Positions 49,526 to 58,235 of a stretch of DNA of 64,000 bases are shown here, one piece after another. Source of the DNA: Hymenobacter sp. UV11. GTDB lineage: Bacteria > Bacteroidota > Bacteroidia > Cytophagales > Hymenobacteraceae. The stretch covers positions 62,001 through 126,000 of the forward strand of contig NZ_SRII01000004.1 of NCBI RefSeq assembly GCF_004684095.1, written 5' to 3'. Below the pieces are notes generated by a model. It did no database searches. It saw only the letters and a list, made by a program, of their open reading frames with translations, and had not been told where the DNA came from. The position numbers and the translations under genes are program-made. The stretch's first letter is position 1, and each line of letters begins with the position of its first letter.

Positions 49526-50503
49526 ATGGGCCTCTTCGACTTTTTTAAGAAAGACAAGGAAAGCAAAGCGCAGCAGCAAGCTCTCGACGAAGGCTTGCAG
49601 AAGACGAAAACCAACTTCTTCGACCAGCTGAGCAAGGCCGTGGTGGGCAAAAACACCGTGGACGAGGCCGTGCTCGACGACCTGGAAACGCTGCTCGTGC
49701 ACGCCGATGTGGGTATCGACACCACGGTGAAGGTCATCGACCGCATCGAGAAGCGCGTGGCTCGCGACAAGTACGTGAATACCAACGAGCTCGACCGTAT
49801 CTTGCGCGAAGAGATTGTGGATCTGCTCGATGCGCACGGCGATACTACTGGCTCGCGCGCCATCCTCGACCGGCCCGACAGCCCCGGCCATCCCTTCGTG
49901 ATAATGGTGGTGGGTGTGAATGGCGTGGGCAAAACCACGACCATCGGCAAGCTGGCGCACCGCTTTCACAGCGCCGGCAAGAAAGTGGTGCTCGGCGCCG
50001 CCGATACCTTCCGGGCCGCCGCCGTGGACCAGCTCATCGTGTGGGGCCAGCGGGTGGGCGTGCCCGTCATCTCGCACGGCATGAACACCGACCCCGCCGC
50101 CGTGGCCTACGACGCCGTGCTGAAGGGCGTGGAGATGGGCGCCGATGTGGTCATCATCGATACCGCCGGCCGCCTGCACAACAAGGTGAACCTGATGAAC
50201 GAGCTCAGCAAAATCAAGCGCGTGATGCAAAAAGTCATTCCAGAGGCGCCGCACGAGGTGCTGTTGGTGCTCGACGGCAGCACCGGCCAGAATGCCTTTT
50301 TGCAGGCCAAGGAGTTCACGAAAGCCACCGAGGTGTCGGCCCTGGCCATCACCAAGCTCGATGGCACCGCCAAGGGGGGGGTAGTGATTGGCATTTCGGA
50401 CCAGTTCAGCATCCCGGTGCGCTACATCGGGGTAGGCGAGAAGATGACGGACCTGCAGCTGTTCGACCGGCACACGTTCGTGAACTCGCTGTTCAAGAAA
50501 TAG
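49526..50503 (+). CDS. ftsY: Signal recognition particle receptor FtsY
   Basis: A 325-residue GTPase that docks SRP-bound ribosomes on the inner membrane. It has a short N-terminal extension (MGLFDFFKKDKESKAQQQALD), the N domain, then the GTPase motifs GVNGVGKTTTIGKLAH (P-loop), DTFRAAAVDQL, DTAGRLHNK and TKLDGTAKGG, ending in the helix TFVNSLFKK. The ATG at 49526 fits the family start; the upstream open frame is repeat-derived. The long acidic A domain of E. coli FtsY is missing, as is usual in this phylum. Confidence 0.96.
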   Translation: MGLFDFFKKDKESKAQQQALDEGLQKTKTNFFDQLSKAVVGKNTVDEAVLDDLETLLVHADVGIDTTVKVIDRIEKRVARDKYVNTNELDRILREEIVDLLDAHGDTTGSRAILDRPDSPGHPFVIMVVGVNGVGKTTTIGKLAHRFHSAGKKVVLGAADTFRAAAVDQLIVWGQRVGVPVISHGMNTDPAAVAYDAVLKGVEMGADVVIIDTAGRLHNKVNLMNELSKIKRVMQKVIPEAPHEVLLVLDGSTGQNAFLQAKEFTKATEVSALAITKLDGTAKGGVVIGISDQFSIPVRYIGVGEKMTDLQLFDRHTFVNSLFKK

Positions 50504-50527
50504 CCGCCGGCCGTAAAAACGACTTTT

Positions 50528-50560
50528 CGCAAGCGCCCGGTAAACTACCAGGCGCTTGCG
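50528..50560 (+). terminator. Hairpin after ftsY
   Basis: CGCAAGCGCC pairs exactly with GGCGCTTGCG around a 13-base loop. It is followed by TGCGTTTGG with no clean T-run. Confidence 0.55.
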
Positions 50561-50591
50561 TGCGTTTGGGAAGCCCCTTCCCGTTGACCCG

Positions 50592-51038
50592 ATGCGTTAC
50601 CTTCTCTTAGGCCTGTTGGCCAGCAGTGGCCTGCTCGCCGCCTGCAATTCGAATACCGATACCACCACGACCATCCCCAACGTGCCGGTAAACGTGCAGC
50701 TGGACCTGCGAGACCAGCAAAATAAGGCCCTGCTCTTCGACAACGGGGTAGTAACCATCCCGCCCGGCAGCGCCAACGGCCAGGGCGGCGTAAAAGGTAT
50801 CTACGTGGTGCGTCAGAACGCCACCACCTACGCGGCCTTCGAGCGCAACTGCCCCTACCAGCCGCTCAGCAGCTGTGCCACCGTGACGCTCGACCGCAGC
50901 TCGCGCCTGTTCTTCCGCGATAGCTGCTGCACCTCCCAGTTCAGCCTCCAGGGCCTGGTCACGGGTGGCCCCGCCGCCCGCTCGCTTCGCCAATACAACA
51001 CTAACCTAAGCGGCAGCCTGCTGACAATCAAGAACTAA
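50592..51038 (+). CDS. Rieske-like lipoprotein lacking the iron-sulfur histidines
   Basis: The product is 148 residues with lipobox LLAAC. The rest is beta-rich and resembles a Rieske fold: YVVRQNATTYAAFERNCPYQP, SSCATVTLDRSSRLFFRDSCCTSQFSLQGLVTGGPAARSLRQY. In true Rieske proteins the cluster loops read CxH and CxxH. Here NCPYQP and SCCTSQF keep Cys but have no His, so it probably holds no 2Fe-2S cluster. Family members of this type occur in Bacteroidota; the function is unknown. Confidence 0.62.
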   Translation: MRYLLLGLLASSGLLAACNSNTDTTTTIPNVPVNVQLDLRDQQNKALLFDNGVVTIPPGSANGQGGVKGIYVVRQNATTYAAFERNCPYQPLSSCATVTLDRSSRLFFRDSCCTSQFSLQGLVTGGPAARSLRQYNTNLSGSLLTIKN

Positions 51039-51080
51039 GCCTGTTTTTGCGCACAAAAGCGGTTTTTTATCCCGAAAAGC

Positions 51081-51112
51081 TTGGTATTTCAAAAACACCT
51101 TTCCTATCTTTG
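51081..51112 (+). promoter_or_regulatory. Promoter of tRNA-Asn
   Basis: TTG at 51081-51083 and TATCTTTG at 51105-51112 are separated by 21 bases. The tRNA begins 31 bases further on. Confidence 0.65.
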
Positions 51113-51143
51113 CAGCCCGAAAGCGCCGGTTTCGGGATATAAA

Positions 51144-51217
51144 GCTTCCTTAGCTCAGCCGGTTAGAGCATCTGACTGTTAATCAGAGGGTCCCTGGTTC
51201 GAGCCCAGGAGGGAGCG
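51144..51217 (+). tRNA. tRNA-Asn, anticodon GTT
   Basis: A 74-base cloverleaf: acceptor GCTTCCT / AGGGAGC (one G:T), D-arm GCTC/GAGC, anticodon loop CTGTTAA with anticodon GTT at 51178-51180, T-arm CCTGG TTCGAGC CCAGG. CCA is not encoded. A terminator follows. Confidence 0.96.
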
Positions 51218-51227
51218 CTTTAGCTTA

Positions 51228-51255
51228 GAATGCCCGCCCTTACTGGCGGGCATTC
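51228..51255. terminator. Terminator between tRNA-Asn and the GH65 gene
   Basis: GAATGCCCGCC pairs exactly with GGCGGGCATTC around a six-base loop, followed by TTCGTTTC. It can serve both the tRNA on the plus strand and the convergent GH65 gene. Confidence 0.8.
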
Positions 51256-51267
51256 TTCGTTTCTAGG

Positions 51268-53331
51268 CTACTTGGCGTTCGAATACGTCTTGTGCTGCGG
51301 CCCTACCCCCGTTATCCGCACCGACTGCCAGCCGGTGGGCAGCGTGGTCTTGCGCTGCGTGATGCCGGTGGGCGTAATGTCTAGGCCGCCGAAGCCCATG
51401 AGCACGGCTTGCAGCACGCCGCCCGCGCCGGTGGCGAAGTAGGGGTTGGTGCCGCCCTTGGTCTCGGCGATGACGCGGAAGGGGGGTAGGAGATTGGGCA
51501 AATACGAGTCTTGGAAGAAATGCTGGGCCTTGGCGCCGTCGCCGAGGCGCGAATAAAGCAGCGCGAAGATGGCCTGCGTCATGGCGGGCGTGCCTTCGTT
51601 GGGTACGCGCGCCGAGTAGTAGTCCAGGTCTTTGCGGACTTGGGCGGGGGTAGTGATGACGTTGAGCGGGAAGGCCAATAGGTTGACATCGCCCTGCTTG
51701 ATGCCCTCGCCGTGGTAGGTGGCGTGCTCCTGGGTCACACCGTCGGGTAGGTGCAGGATGGGGATATTCTGGGCCACGTGCAGCCAGTCAGGGTTGGCGG
51801 GTAGGCCCAGCAGCTTGGCGGCGGCGGTGGCATTGCGCAGGTTGACCTGGGCGGCGGCGTTGGTGAAGGCGTTGTTGTCCACGTTTTCGGCCCACTCGTC
51901 GGCGGCTACCACGTTCTTAATATCGTAGTGGCCGGGGCCGTTGCGCTCGACGCGGCTGGTCCAGAAGTCGGCCGTGGCCTGCAGGATGGGCCAGCCTTTC
52001 TCGCGCAGCCAGGCTTTGTCCTGCGTCACGCTATAATACTGCCAAGCGGCCAGTGCCACGTCGGCCGTGATGTGGTGCTCAAACGGCCCGCTGAGGGCCC
52101 ACACCGGCGTTTCCTCCACGCCCGAGTCAGCGCTTTCCCAGGGGTACATGGCGCCCTGGTAGCCGTGGGCGAAGGCATTGCGGCGGGCCAGGTCGAGGCG
52201 GCGGAAGCGGTATTCGACCAATGATTTGGCGATGTCGGGGTGCAGCACCAGCAGCGCCGGAAACATCCACAGGTCGGCATCCCAGAACACGTGGCCGTTG
52301 TAGCCCAGGCCCGACAGGCCCATCGGTGAGGGCGAGTAGTCGGTGCCGGCCCGCGAAAAGCTGTAGAGGTGATACAGCATGGAGTGCACATCCTGCTGGG
52401 CCTGGGCGTCGCCGGTGATTTGAATGTCACTCTGCCACAGTTCTTTCCAGGCTTTCTGATGAAAGTCGAGCAGGCGCTGGCGGCCTTCGAGGCGGGCGAA
52501 GATGGTGAGGCGTTCGGCCTCGTTGAGCGGGTCGGGGTGGTGGGCCGAGGTGATGCTGGAGCCCGCCACGGCGTAGGCGTAGGTCTGGCCGGCCTTCAGC
52601 GTCTTGCTGAATTTCATGAGGTGCATATTGTTGTCCCACATCTCATGAATGATGCGGGGCTCCTGGCCGTGCGGCTCCTCAAACAAAAAGCTGGTGCTGG
52701 CGCACAGCAGCAGCTTGCCGGTGGGGCTCTTGGCCGACGACGTGAGCAGGCTGAGCGTGGCGTGCGGCCGGTCGATTTCGTTGTAGTAGTTCTGCACCTC
52801 GCGCAGGGCGTCGGGGGCATTCATGACGCTGGCGGCGGTGAGGGCCACGTCTTTTTTGGCCACGATGCTCACGTCGAGCAGCACCGTGAAGGGCAGCTGG
52901 CGCAGCGCATAGTAGGTGTAGCTGATGGTGGCCTTGTCCTGGTAGTCGAAGGTGGTAGTAAGGGCCGCGCGCTGCATATCCAGCTCCTGCCGGAAGTTGC
53001 GGGCGTCTGCCGCGCCGAGGCGGTGGCCGTCTACCTCCAGGTACATATCGAGCAGGTTGAAGCTGTTCAGGAAATTGCTGACCCTACCCCGCCCGTACTG
53101 GTCGTAGGCGCCGGCCAGCACCACGTTCTTCAGCTGAAAGGGGGTAGGCGACGACACCAGCCCAATCATGCCGTTGGCCACGGTCACGCCGTAGTAGTTG
53201 GCGGGGTCAATCTTGTCGGCCGTGATGCGCCAGGGGTTGGGCGTGGCCTGGGCGGCGAGGGATAGGCGGGTGGCTAATAGCAGCAGGACACAAAGGCCTG
53301 CCAGCAGGTGGAAGCGGGTGGGAAGGGACAT
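51268..53331 (-). CDS. Secreted glycoside hydrolase family 65 enzyme
   Basis: The product is 687 residues with a signal peptide (MSLPTRFHLLAGLCVLLLLATRLSLA). The GH65 layout is an N-terminal beta-sandwich (YYGVTVANGMIGLVSSPTPFQL), then an (alpha/alpha)6 barrel with SGLGYNGHVFWDADLWMFPALL and the general-acid Glu in VVAADEWAENVDNNAFTNAAA. GH65 includes acid trehalase, trehalose, maltose and kojibiose phosphorylases and alpha-1,2/1,3-glucosidases. Secretion argues for a hydrolase acting on an alpha-glucoside, which is inference. It is divergent from the hybrid regulator. Confidence 0.9.
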   Translation of the reverse strand: MSLPTRFHLLAGLCVLLLLATRLSLAAQATPNPWRITADKIDPANYYGVTVANGMIGLVSSPTPFQLKNVVLAGAYDQYGRGRVSNFLNSFNLLDMYLEVDGHRLGAADARNFRQELDMQRAALTTTFDYQDKATISYTYYALRQLPFTVLLDVSIVAKKDVALTAASVMNAPDALREVQNYYNEIDRPHATLSLLTSSAKSPTGKLLLCASTSFLFEEPHGQEPRIIHEMWDNNMHLMKFSKTLKAGQTYAYAVAGSSITSAHHPDPLNEAERLTIFARLEGRQRLLDFHQKAWKELWQSDIQITGDAQAQQDVHSMLYHLYSFSRAGTDYSPSPMGLSGLGYNGHVFWDADLWMFPALLVLHPDIAKSLVEYRFRRLDLARRNAFAHGYQGAMYPWESADSGVEETPVWALSGPFEHHITADVALAAWQYYSVTQDKAWLREKGWPILQATADFWTSRVERNGPGHYDIKNVVAADEWAENVDNNAFTNAAAQVNLRNATAAAKLLGLPANPDWLHVAQNIPILHLPDGVTQEHATYHGEGIKQGDVNLLAFPLNVITTPAQVRKDLDYYSARVPNEGTPAMTQAIFALLYSRLGDGAKAQHFFQDSYLPNLLPPFRVIAETKGGTNPYFATGAGGVLQAVLMGFGGLDITPTGITQRKTTLPTGWQSVRITGVGPQHKTYSNAK

Positions 53332-53400
53332 AGGAGCGGGGAGAAAAGCACAGCGTCGGCCCAGCGGCTGGCCCAGATAACGCGGGAAGGCTAATCGGGC

Positions 53401-53408
53401 CAAAAGTA
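53401..53408 (-). promoter_or_regulatory. -7 box TACTTTTG of the GH65 gene
   Basis: The minus strand reads TACTTTTG, a match to TAnnTTTG, about 70 bases upstream of the GH65 ATG. No clear -33 element. Confidence 0.45.
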
Positions 53409-53609
53409 AGCTAACCACCGCAACTGGCTGGCCGTGCGCTCGGCGCGCCGATACTGCTGATTTATCTCTCAACCTGAGTAGTGTGTAAGTGGTTACTAAC
53501 TTGTGACGGACCTGGTAAATTCGAGTTAATTCGTTTTACTAGTACCTTGCTAGCTAGGAATATTTAATAAAAGGACTGAACTAACTGGCTAGCTGCTACT
53601 TGCCTGCAC

Positions 53610-56402
53610 TTGGCGCCTTGCTTCCCGTCCTTGCCCTTTCTTATCCGCTTGCGTACCCGTTTTCTATTCATCTGGCGCTGTTGGCGGCTACTCAGCTTGT
53701 TGGTGCTGGGGCTGGCTGGCTGCGCCCCGGTGCCGCAGGAGCCTGAGTACCGCATCGGCTTCTCGCAGTGTACCACCGGCGATGCCTGGCGCCAAGCCAT
53801 GCTGGCGGGTATGCAAAAAGAGCTGAGCCTGCACCCCAGCGTGCAGTTTCAAATGCTGGACGCGCACAATAACAGCGACTTGCAGCGCCGCCAGGTGCAG
53901 GCGCTGATTCGGCAGAAAGTGGACTTGCTGATTATCTCGCCCAACCAGTCGGGGCCGCTCACAGCGCTGGCCGAGACGGCGTATAACCAAGGCATTCCGG
54001 TAGTAGTGCTCGACCGGCGCACCACCTCGCAGCTCTACACGGCCTACGTGGGCGGCAACAATCGGGAGGTGGGCCGCACGGCGGGCCACTACGCTGCGCA
54101 GCAGCTGCATGAGCGCGGCCGGGTGCTCGAAATCCTGGGCGCGCCCGGTTCGTCGCCGGCCACCGACCGCCACCTGGGCTTTATGGAGGCGCTGGCCGCC
54201 TACCCCCCCATGCAGCTCGTGGCCCGGCTCGATGGCGACTGGCGGCCCGAATTAGTGCGGCAGCGCCTGCCCGCCCTGCTGCGCGCCCACCCCAATGTGG
54301 AGCTGATTTTTGCCCAAAACGACCCCATGGCGCGGGCGGCCCACGAAGTGGTCGAAGAGCTGGGGATGAGGAACTTGCGTATTATCGGCGTTGATGGCCT
54401 GACGGGGCCGGGCAATGGCTTGCAGCTGGTAGCAGATGGCGCGCTGAAGGCCACATTGCTCTACCCCCCCGGCGGCGAGCAGGCTATTCGCACGGCCCTG
54501 CGCATTTTGCGCCACGAGCCCTACGAGAAGGAAAACCTGCTGGGCACGATGGTGATTGACTCGACCAACGTGAGCGCCGTGCGCACGCAGGCCGAGCAGC
54601 TGGTTACCCAGCGCCAGGATATTCAGCAGCAGCAGCAGCGCTTGCAAGCTGAGCAGCACCGCTACGCCATCCAAAAAACGACTGTTTACCTGCTGCTGGC
54701 CAGCCTGTTGGGTGCAGTAGCGCTGGGCGCGCTGGCCTGGCGCTCGTCGCGCCTCAACCGCCGCATTCGGCGCACGCTGGAGGGCCAGAATGCCGAAATC
54801 AGCGCCCAGCGCAACCAGATTGCCGAGCTGGCCGAGGAAAACCGTCGCTCGTCGGAGGCTAAACTGCGGTTTTTTACCAACTTCTCGCACGAGCTGCGCA
54901 CGCCGCTCACCCTCATTCTGGGGCCGGTGGAGGAGCTGCTGACCAGTCCGGCCGACCTCTCGCCGGCCCAGCGCCACGACCTGAAGCTGGTGCGCCGCAA
55001 CACCCAGCGCCTGCTGCAACTGGTAAATCAGCTGCTCGATTTTCGCAAAATCGACGTGGGTAAGATGGCCGTACGCGCCAGCGAGGGCAACCTGGTGAGC
55101 TTCGTGCGCGAAATCATGGATGTGTTTGAGAAGCCCGCCCGGCAGCGCAGTATCACGTTCCGGTTTTTGCCCGCCGAGCCGGTTATCAGTCTGTGGTTTG
55201 ACGGCGATATTTTGGACAAAGTGCTGTTTAACCTGCTTTCCAACGCCTTCAAATACACCCCCGACGGTGGCCACATTACGGTGATCATGCAGCCCGTGCT
55301 GGCCACCGACGCGGTGCGCATCAGCGTGGAAGACAACGGCCGGGGCATTGCCGAGGCCGACCAGGCGCACATTCTGGAGTGGTTTTACCAGGGCCGCCAG
55401 CCCTCGGCCAACGGCTCGGGCCTGGGCCTGGCGCTGGCCGAGGGCCTCACCCGGCTGCACCAGGGCACGCTCTCGTTTCGGAGCCAGCCGGGCCACGGCA
55501 GCACCTTCGAGGTGACGCTGCCGCTGACGCGCCCGGTGGGCTGGCAGGAGGCCAGCGCGGCCCCTACCCCCCACGTCCGCTTCGAGCCTGATGAGGACGC
55601 CGCCGAACCCCAGGCGGCCCCTACTGCCGCTGCCACGGCCACCGTGCTCCTCATTGAGGACAACGACGAGGTGCGCAACTTCCTGGTGGAGAAGCTCCAG
55701 CCGCACTTCCAGGTGAGCACCGCGGCCGACGGCGCCACCGGCCTGCGCCTGGCCACGGAGGCGATTCCCGACGTGATTGTGTGCGACGTGACGCTACCCG
55801 AGCTGAGCGGCTTGCAGGTGGCGGTCAGGCTCAAGGGCGACTGGCGCACCTCGCACATTCCGCTGGTGCTGCTCACGGCCCAAAGCGCGCCTGAGCAGCA
55901 GGTGGCCGGCGTGCAGGCCGGTGCCGACCTCTACCTCACCAAGCCCTTCAACCCCACCTTTCTGCTTGAAAGCCTGCGCACGCTGCTGCGCAACCGCGAG
56001 CAGCAGCGCGAGCACTTCCGGCGCGAGCTGAGCGTGGACACCGCCACCGTGGCCCCGCAGCGCGTGGACCAGAAATTCCTGGCCGACCTCACGGCCATCA
56101 TCGAGGCCAACCTCGACCAGCCGGGCCTGAGCGTGGACGACATTGCCCGCAGCCTCGGCGTGTCGCAGATGCAGCTCTACCGCAAGGTGAAGGCCCTGCT
56201 CGGCACAGGCGTCACGGACTATCTCCAGACCATCCGGCTCACTAAGGCGCGGCTGCTGTTGCTGCAAGAGGGCGTCACCGTTGCCGAGGTGGCCTACCAA
56301 ACGGGCTTTTCGTCGCCCTCCTACTTTTCCACCGCCTTCAAGGCCAAGTACCAGGTGTCGCCCTCCGAGTTCCGGGCCCTGCACCTCACCTCACGCGCCT
56401 GA
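53610..56402 (+). CDS. Hybrid two-component system (HTCS) with a sugar-binding-protein-like sensor
   Basis: About 930 residues. The N-terminus carries LSLLVLGLAGC, a lipobox-like end to a signal or anchor segment. A periplasmic sensor of the type I binding-protein fold follows (RIGFSQCTTGDAWRQAMLAGMQKEL, VDLLIISPNQSGPL, IIGVDGLTGPGNGLQLVADGALKATLLYPPGG). A membrane helix at about 352-372 leads to a HisKA domain (FFTNFSHELRTPLTLILGPVEEL), an ATPase (NLLSNAFKYTPDGG, GSGLGLALAEGL), a receiver (VLLIEDNDEV, VIVCDVTLPELSG) and an AraC HTH (DIARSLGVSQMQLYRKVKALLG). No ATG is usable, so the start is a TTG at 53610 or 53649. Confidence 0.92.
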   Translation: MAPCFPSLPFLIRLRTRFLFIWRCWRLLSLLVLGLAGCAPVPQEPEYRIGFSQCTTGDAWRQAMLAGMQKELSLHPSVQFQMLDAHNNSDLQRRQVQALIRQKVDLLIISPNQSGPLTALAETAYNQGIPVVVLDRRTTSQLYTAYVGGNNREVGRTAGHYAAQQLHERGRVLEILGAPGSSPATDRHLGFMEALAAYPPMQLVARLDGDWRPELVRQRLPALLRAHPNVELIFAQNDPMARAAHEVVEELGMRNLRIIGVDGLTGPGNGLQLVADGALKATLLYPPGGEQAIRTALRILRHEPYEKENLLGTMVIDSTNVSAVRTQAEQLVTQRQDIQQQQQRLQAEQHRYAIQKTTVYLLLASLLGAVALGALAWRSSRLNRRIRRTLEGQNAEISAQRNQIAELAEENRRSSEAKLRFFTNFSHELRTPLTLILGPVEELLTSPADLSPAQRHDLKLVRRNTQRLLQLVNQLLDFRKIDVGKMAVRASEGNLVSFVREIMDVFEKPARQRSITFRFLPAEPVISLWFDGDILDKVLFNLLSNAFKYTPDGGHITVIMQPVLATDAVRISVEDNGRGIAEADQAHILEWFYQGRQPSANGSGLGLALAEGLTRLHQGTLSFRSQPGHGSTFEVTLPLTRPVGWQEASAAPTPHVRFEPDEDAAEPQAAPTAAATATVLLIEDNDEVRNFLVEKLQPHFQVSTAADGATGLRLATEAIPDVIVCDVTLPELSGLQVAVRLKGDWRTSHIPLVLLTAQSAPEQQVAGVQAGADLYLTKPFNPTFLLESLRTLLRNREQQREHFRRELSVDTATVAPQRVDQKFLADLTAIIEANLDQPGLSVDDIARSLGVSQMQLYRKVKALLGTGVTDYLQTIRLTKARLLLLQEGVTVAEVAYQTGFSSPSYFSTAFKAKYQVSPSEFRALHLTSRA

Positions 56403-56406
56403 TGAG

Positions 56407-56526
56407 GCATGTAGAACGGAGTGCCACTCCGTTCTGCCGCGCAGCGGCAAGCCCGCGGGTGGCGTGGCCGAACCAAACTGCCTTGGCGCGCTGCGCCAGA
56501 ACGGAGTGCCACTCCGTTCTACATGC
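56407..56526. repeat. Inverted repeat, ACGGAGTGGTACTCCGT family, 30-bp arms
   Basis: Arms at 56407-56436 and 56497-56526 are reverse complements with one mismatch at the centre of the internal palindrome. The loop is 60 bases. It starts 4 bases after the regulator's stop codon. The remaining 215 bases up to the transporter gene are AT-rich and hold a near-palindrome CTTGTAAG-AAT-CTTGCAAG near 56645. Confidence 0.93.
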
Positions 56527-56741
56527 CCGCTACCACCGCCGAATTTTGCAAATGCCGTAGGATGAGTGAAAGCTAGGCGCAAAAGAGGGGGTAGGGAATT
56601 GTAAATAAAAAACTGATTATCAAATAATTATTTCAAAAAAGCCAGCTTGTAAGAATCTTGCAAGTATTTGAAATAAACCAGCAAGCCTAGGCGCGGGGAA
56701 AGGCCGAATTTTGGGACGATATTCTTCCGGATTCCCACCCC

Positions 56742-58058
56742 ATGCTGCAGCGCAAAGTTCTTTTCTGGTCCATCGTCACGGCACTCGGGGGCTTCCTGTT
56801 TGGCTTCGATACGGCCGTGATTTCGGGGGCTGAGAAGGCTATTCAGCAGCTCTGGCGGTTGAGTGCCGTGGAGCACGGCTTCACCATTTCCATTGCCCTC
56901 ATCGGCACGGTGCTGGGCGCCATGTTTGGCGGCATTCCGAGCGATAAGCTGGGCCGGCGGCAGACGCTGCGCTGGATTGCGGTGCTCTACCTGGTGTCGG
57001 CGGTGGGCGCGGCGCTGGCCCCGGCCTGGGTGCCATTTCTGGTGTTTCGCTTCCTGGGCGGGCTTGGGGTAGGGGCCTCGTCGGTGACGGCCCCGCTCTA
57101 CATCTCCGAGATTTCGCCGGCCGACTCGCGGGGCAAGCTGGTGGGCCTGTTTCAGTTCAATATCGTGTTCGGCATCCTGGCCGCCTACCTCTCCAACTAC
57201 CTGCTGGCCAGCACCGGCGAGCACTCGTGGCGCCTCATGCTGGGCGTGCAGGCCGTGCCGGCGGTAGCGTTTCTGCTGTTCCTGTTTCGGGTGCCCGAAA
57301 GCCCGCGCTGGCTGCTGCTGCACGGCCGCCTGGAGGAGGGTAGGGACGTGCTGCATATCATCAACCCCACCAACGTGGACGCTACGGTGGGCGCCATCCT
57401 GGCCAGCCAGGCGCACGCCGCCCAGCAAAGCGAGTCGCTTTGGAGCCCGCAGTACCGCACGCCCGTGCTGCTGGCCATGGCGTTCGCATTTTTTAATCAA
57501 GTGTCTGGCATTAATGCGATTATCTACTACGCCCCACGCATCTTTGAGATGACCGGGCGCGGCCAGGACGCGGCCTTGCTGTCGTCGGCGGGCATTGGGC
57601 TGGTCAACTTCATCTTCACCCTGCTGGGCGTGAATTTGATTGACCGGTTTGGGCGGCGCACGCTCATGCTGGTGGGCTCGGTGGGGCTCATTGCCACGCT
57701 GGGGCTGGTGGCGCGGGCCTTTTATACGCAGCAGTTTGGCAGCGTGCCGGTGCTGCTGTTCAGCTACATCGCCTTTTTTGCCTTCTCGCAGGGCGCCGTC
57801 ATCTGGGTCTTCATCTCCGAGATTTTCCCCAACGCCGTGCGGGCCAGCGGCCAGGCGCTGGGCAGCTCTACGCACTGGGTTATAGCCACGGTCATCGCCT
57901 TCACTTTTCCCTGGTTTTCGGAGCATCTGGGCGGCGGCAACACCTTCGCCTTCTTCTGCGCCATGATGGTGCTGCAGCTGGTATTCGTGCTGCGCTTCAT
58001 GCCCGAAACCAAAGGCACCAGCCTCGAAGGCGTCGAAAAAACGCTGGTTATGCACTAG
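56742..58058 (+). CDS. MFS sugar porter family transporter
   Basis: A 438-residue twelve-helix transporter. Sugar-porter signatures are GGFLFGFDTAVISGA, RFLGGLGVGASSVTAPLYISEISPADSRGKLVG, the helix 6-7 linker VPESPRWLLLHGR, NQVSGINAIIYYAPRIFE, and the C-terminal PETKGTSLEG. The cytoplasmic loop is a little shorter than usual. It would take up a hexose (or inositol-like) sugar by proton symport. The next gene encodes a fructokinase-type kinase, so fructose is a reasonable guess. Confidence 0.93.
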   Translation: MLQRKVLFWSIVTALGGFLFGFDTAVISGAEKAIQQLWRLSAVEHGFTISIALIGTVLGAMFGGIPSDKLGRRQTLRWIAVLYLVSAVGAALAPAWVPFLVFRFLGGLGVGASSVTAPLYISEISPADSRGKLVGLFQFNIVFGILAAYLSNYLLASTGEHSWRLMLGVQAVPAVAFLLFLFRVPESPRWLLLHGRLEEGRDVLHIINPTNVDATVGAILASQAHAAQQSESLWSPQYRTPVLLAMAFAFFNQVSGINAIIYYAPRIFEMTGRGQDAALLSSAGIGLVNFIFTLLGVNLIDRFGRRTLMLVGSVGLIATLGLVARAFYTQQFGSVPVLLFSYIAFFAFSQGAVIWVFISEIFPNAVRASGQALGSSTHWVIATVIAFTFPWFSEHLGGGNTFAFFCAMMVLQLVFVLRFMPETKGTSLEGVEKTLVMH

Positions 58059-58235
58059 GTGAGTGGTGAGGTGGTAAGTGGTGAGATGGTGAGTAAAAGA
58101 ACGTCATGCTGAGCTTGTCGAAGCATCTCGCTCTCATCATTGAACGATTGATTTTACTACCCCCCGCGAGATGCTTCGACAAGCTCAGCATGACGTTCTT
58201 TTACTCACTACCTCACCATCTTGCCACCTCACCAC
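58059..58235. repeat. Inverted repeat, GCTTCGACAAGCTCAGCATG family, with GGTGAG-rich flanks
   Basis: Perfect 43-bp arms at 58089-58131 and 58166-58208, loop 34 bases. Outside them, GGTGAG-type sequences (58059-58088 and their mirror at 58209-58235) extend the inverted repeat imperfectly. The element fills the whole space from the transporter stop codon to the kinase start codon. Confidence 0.93.
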
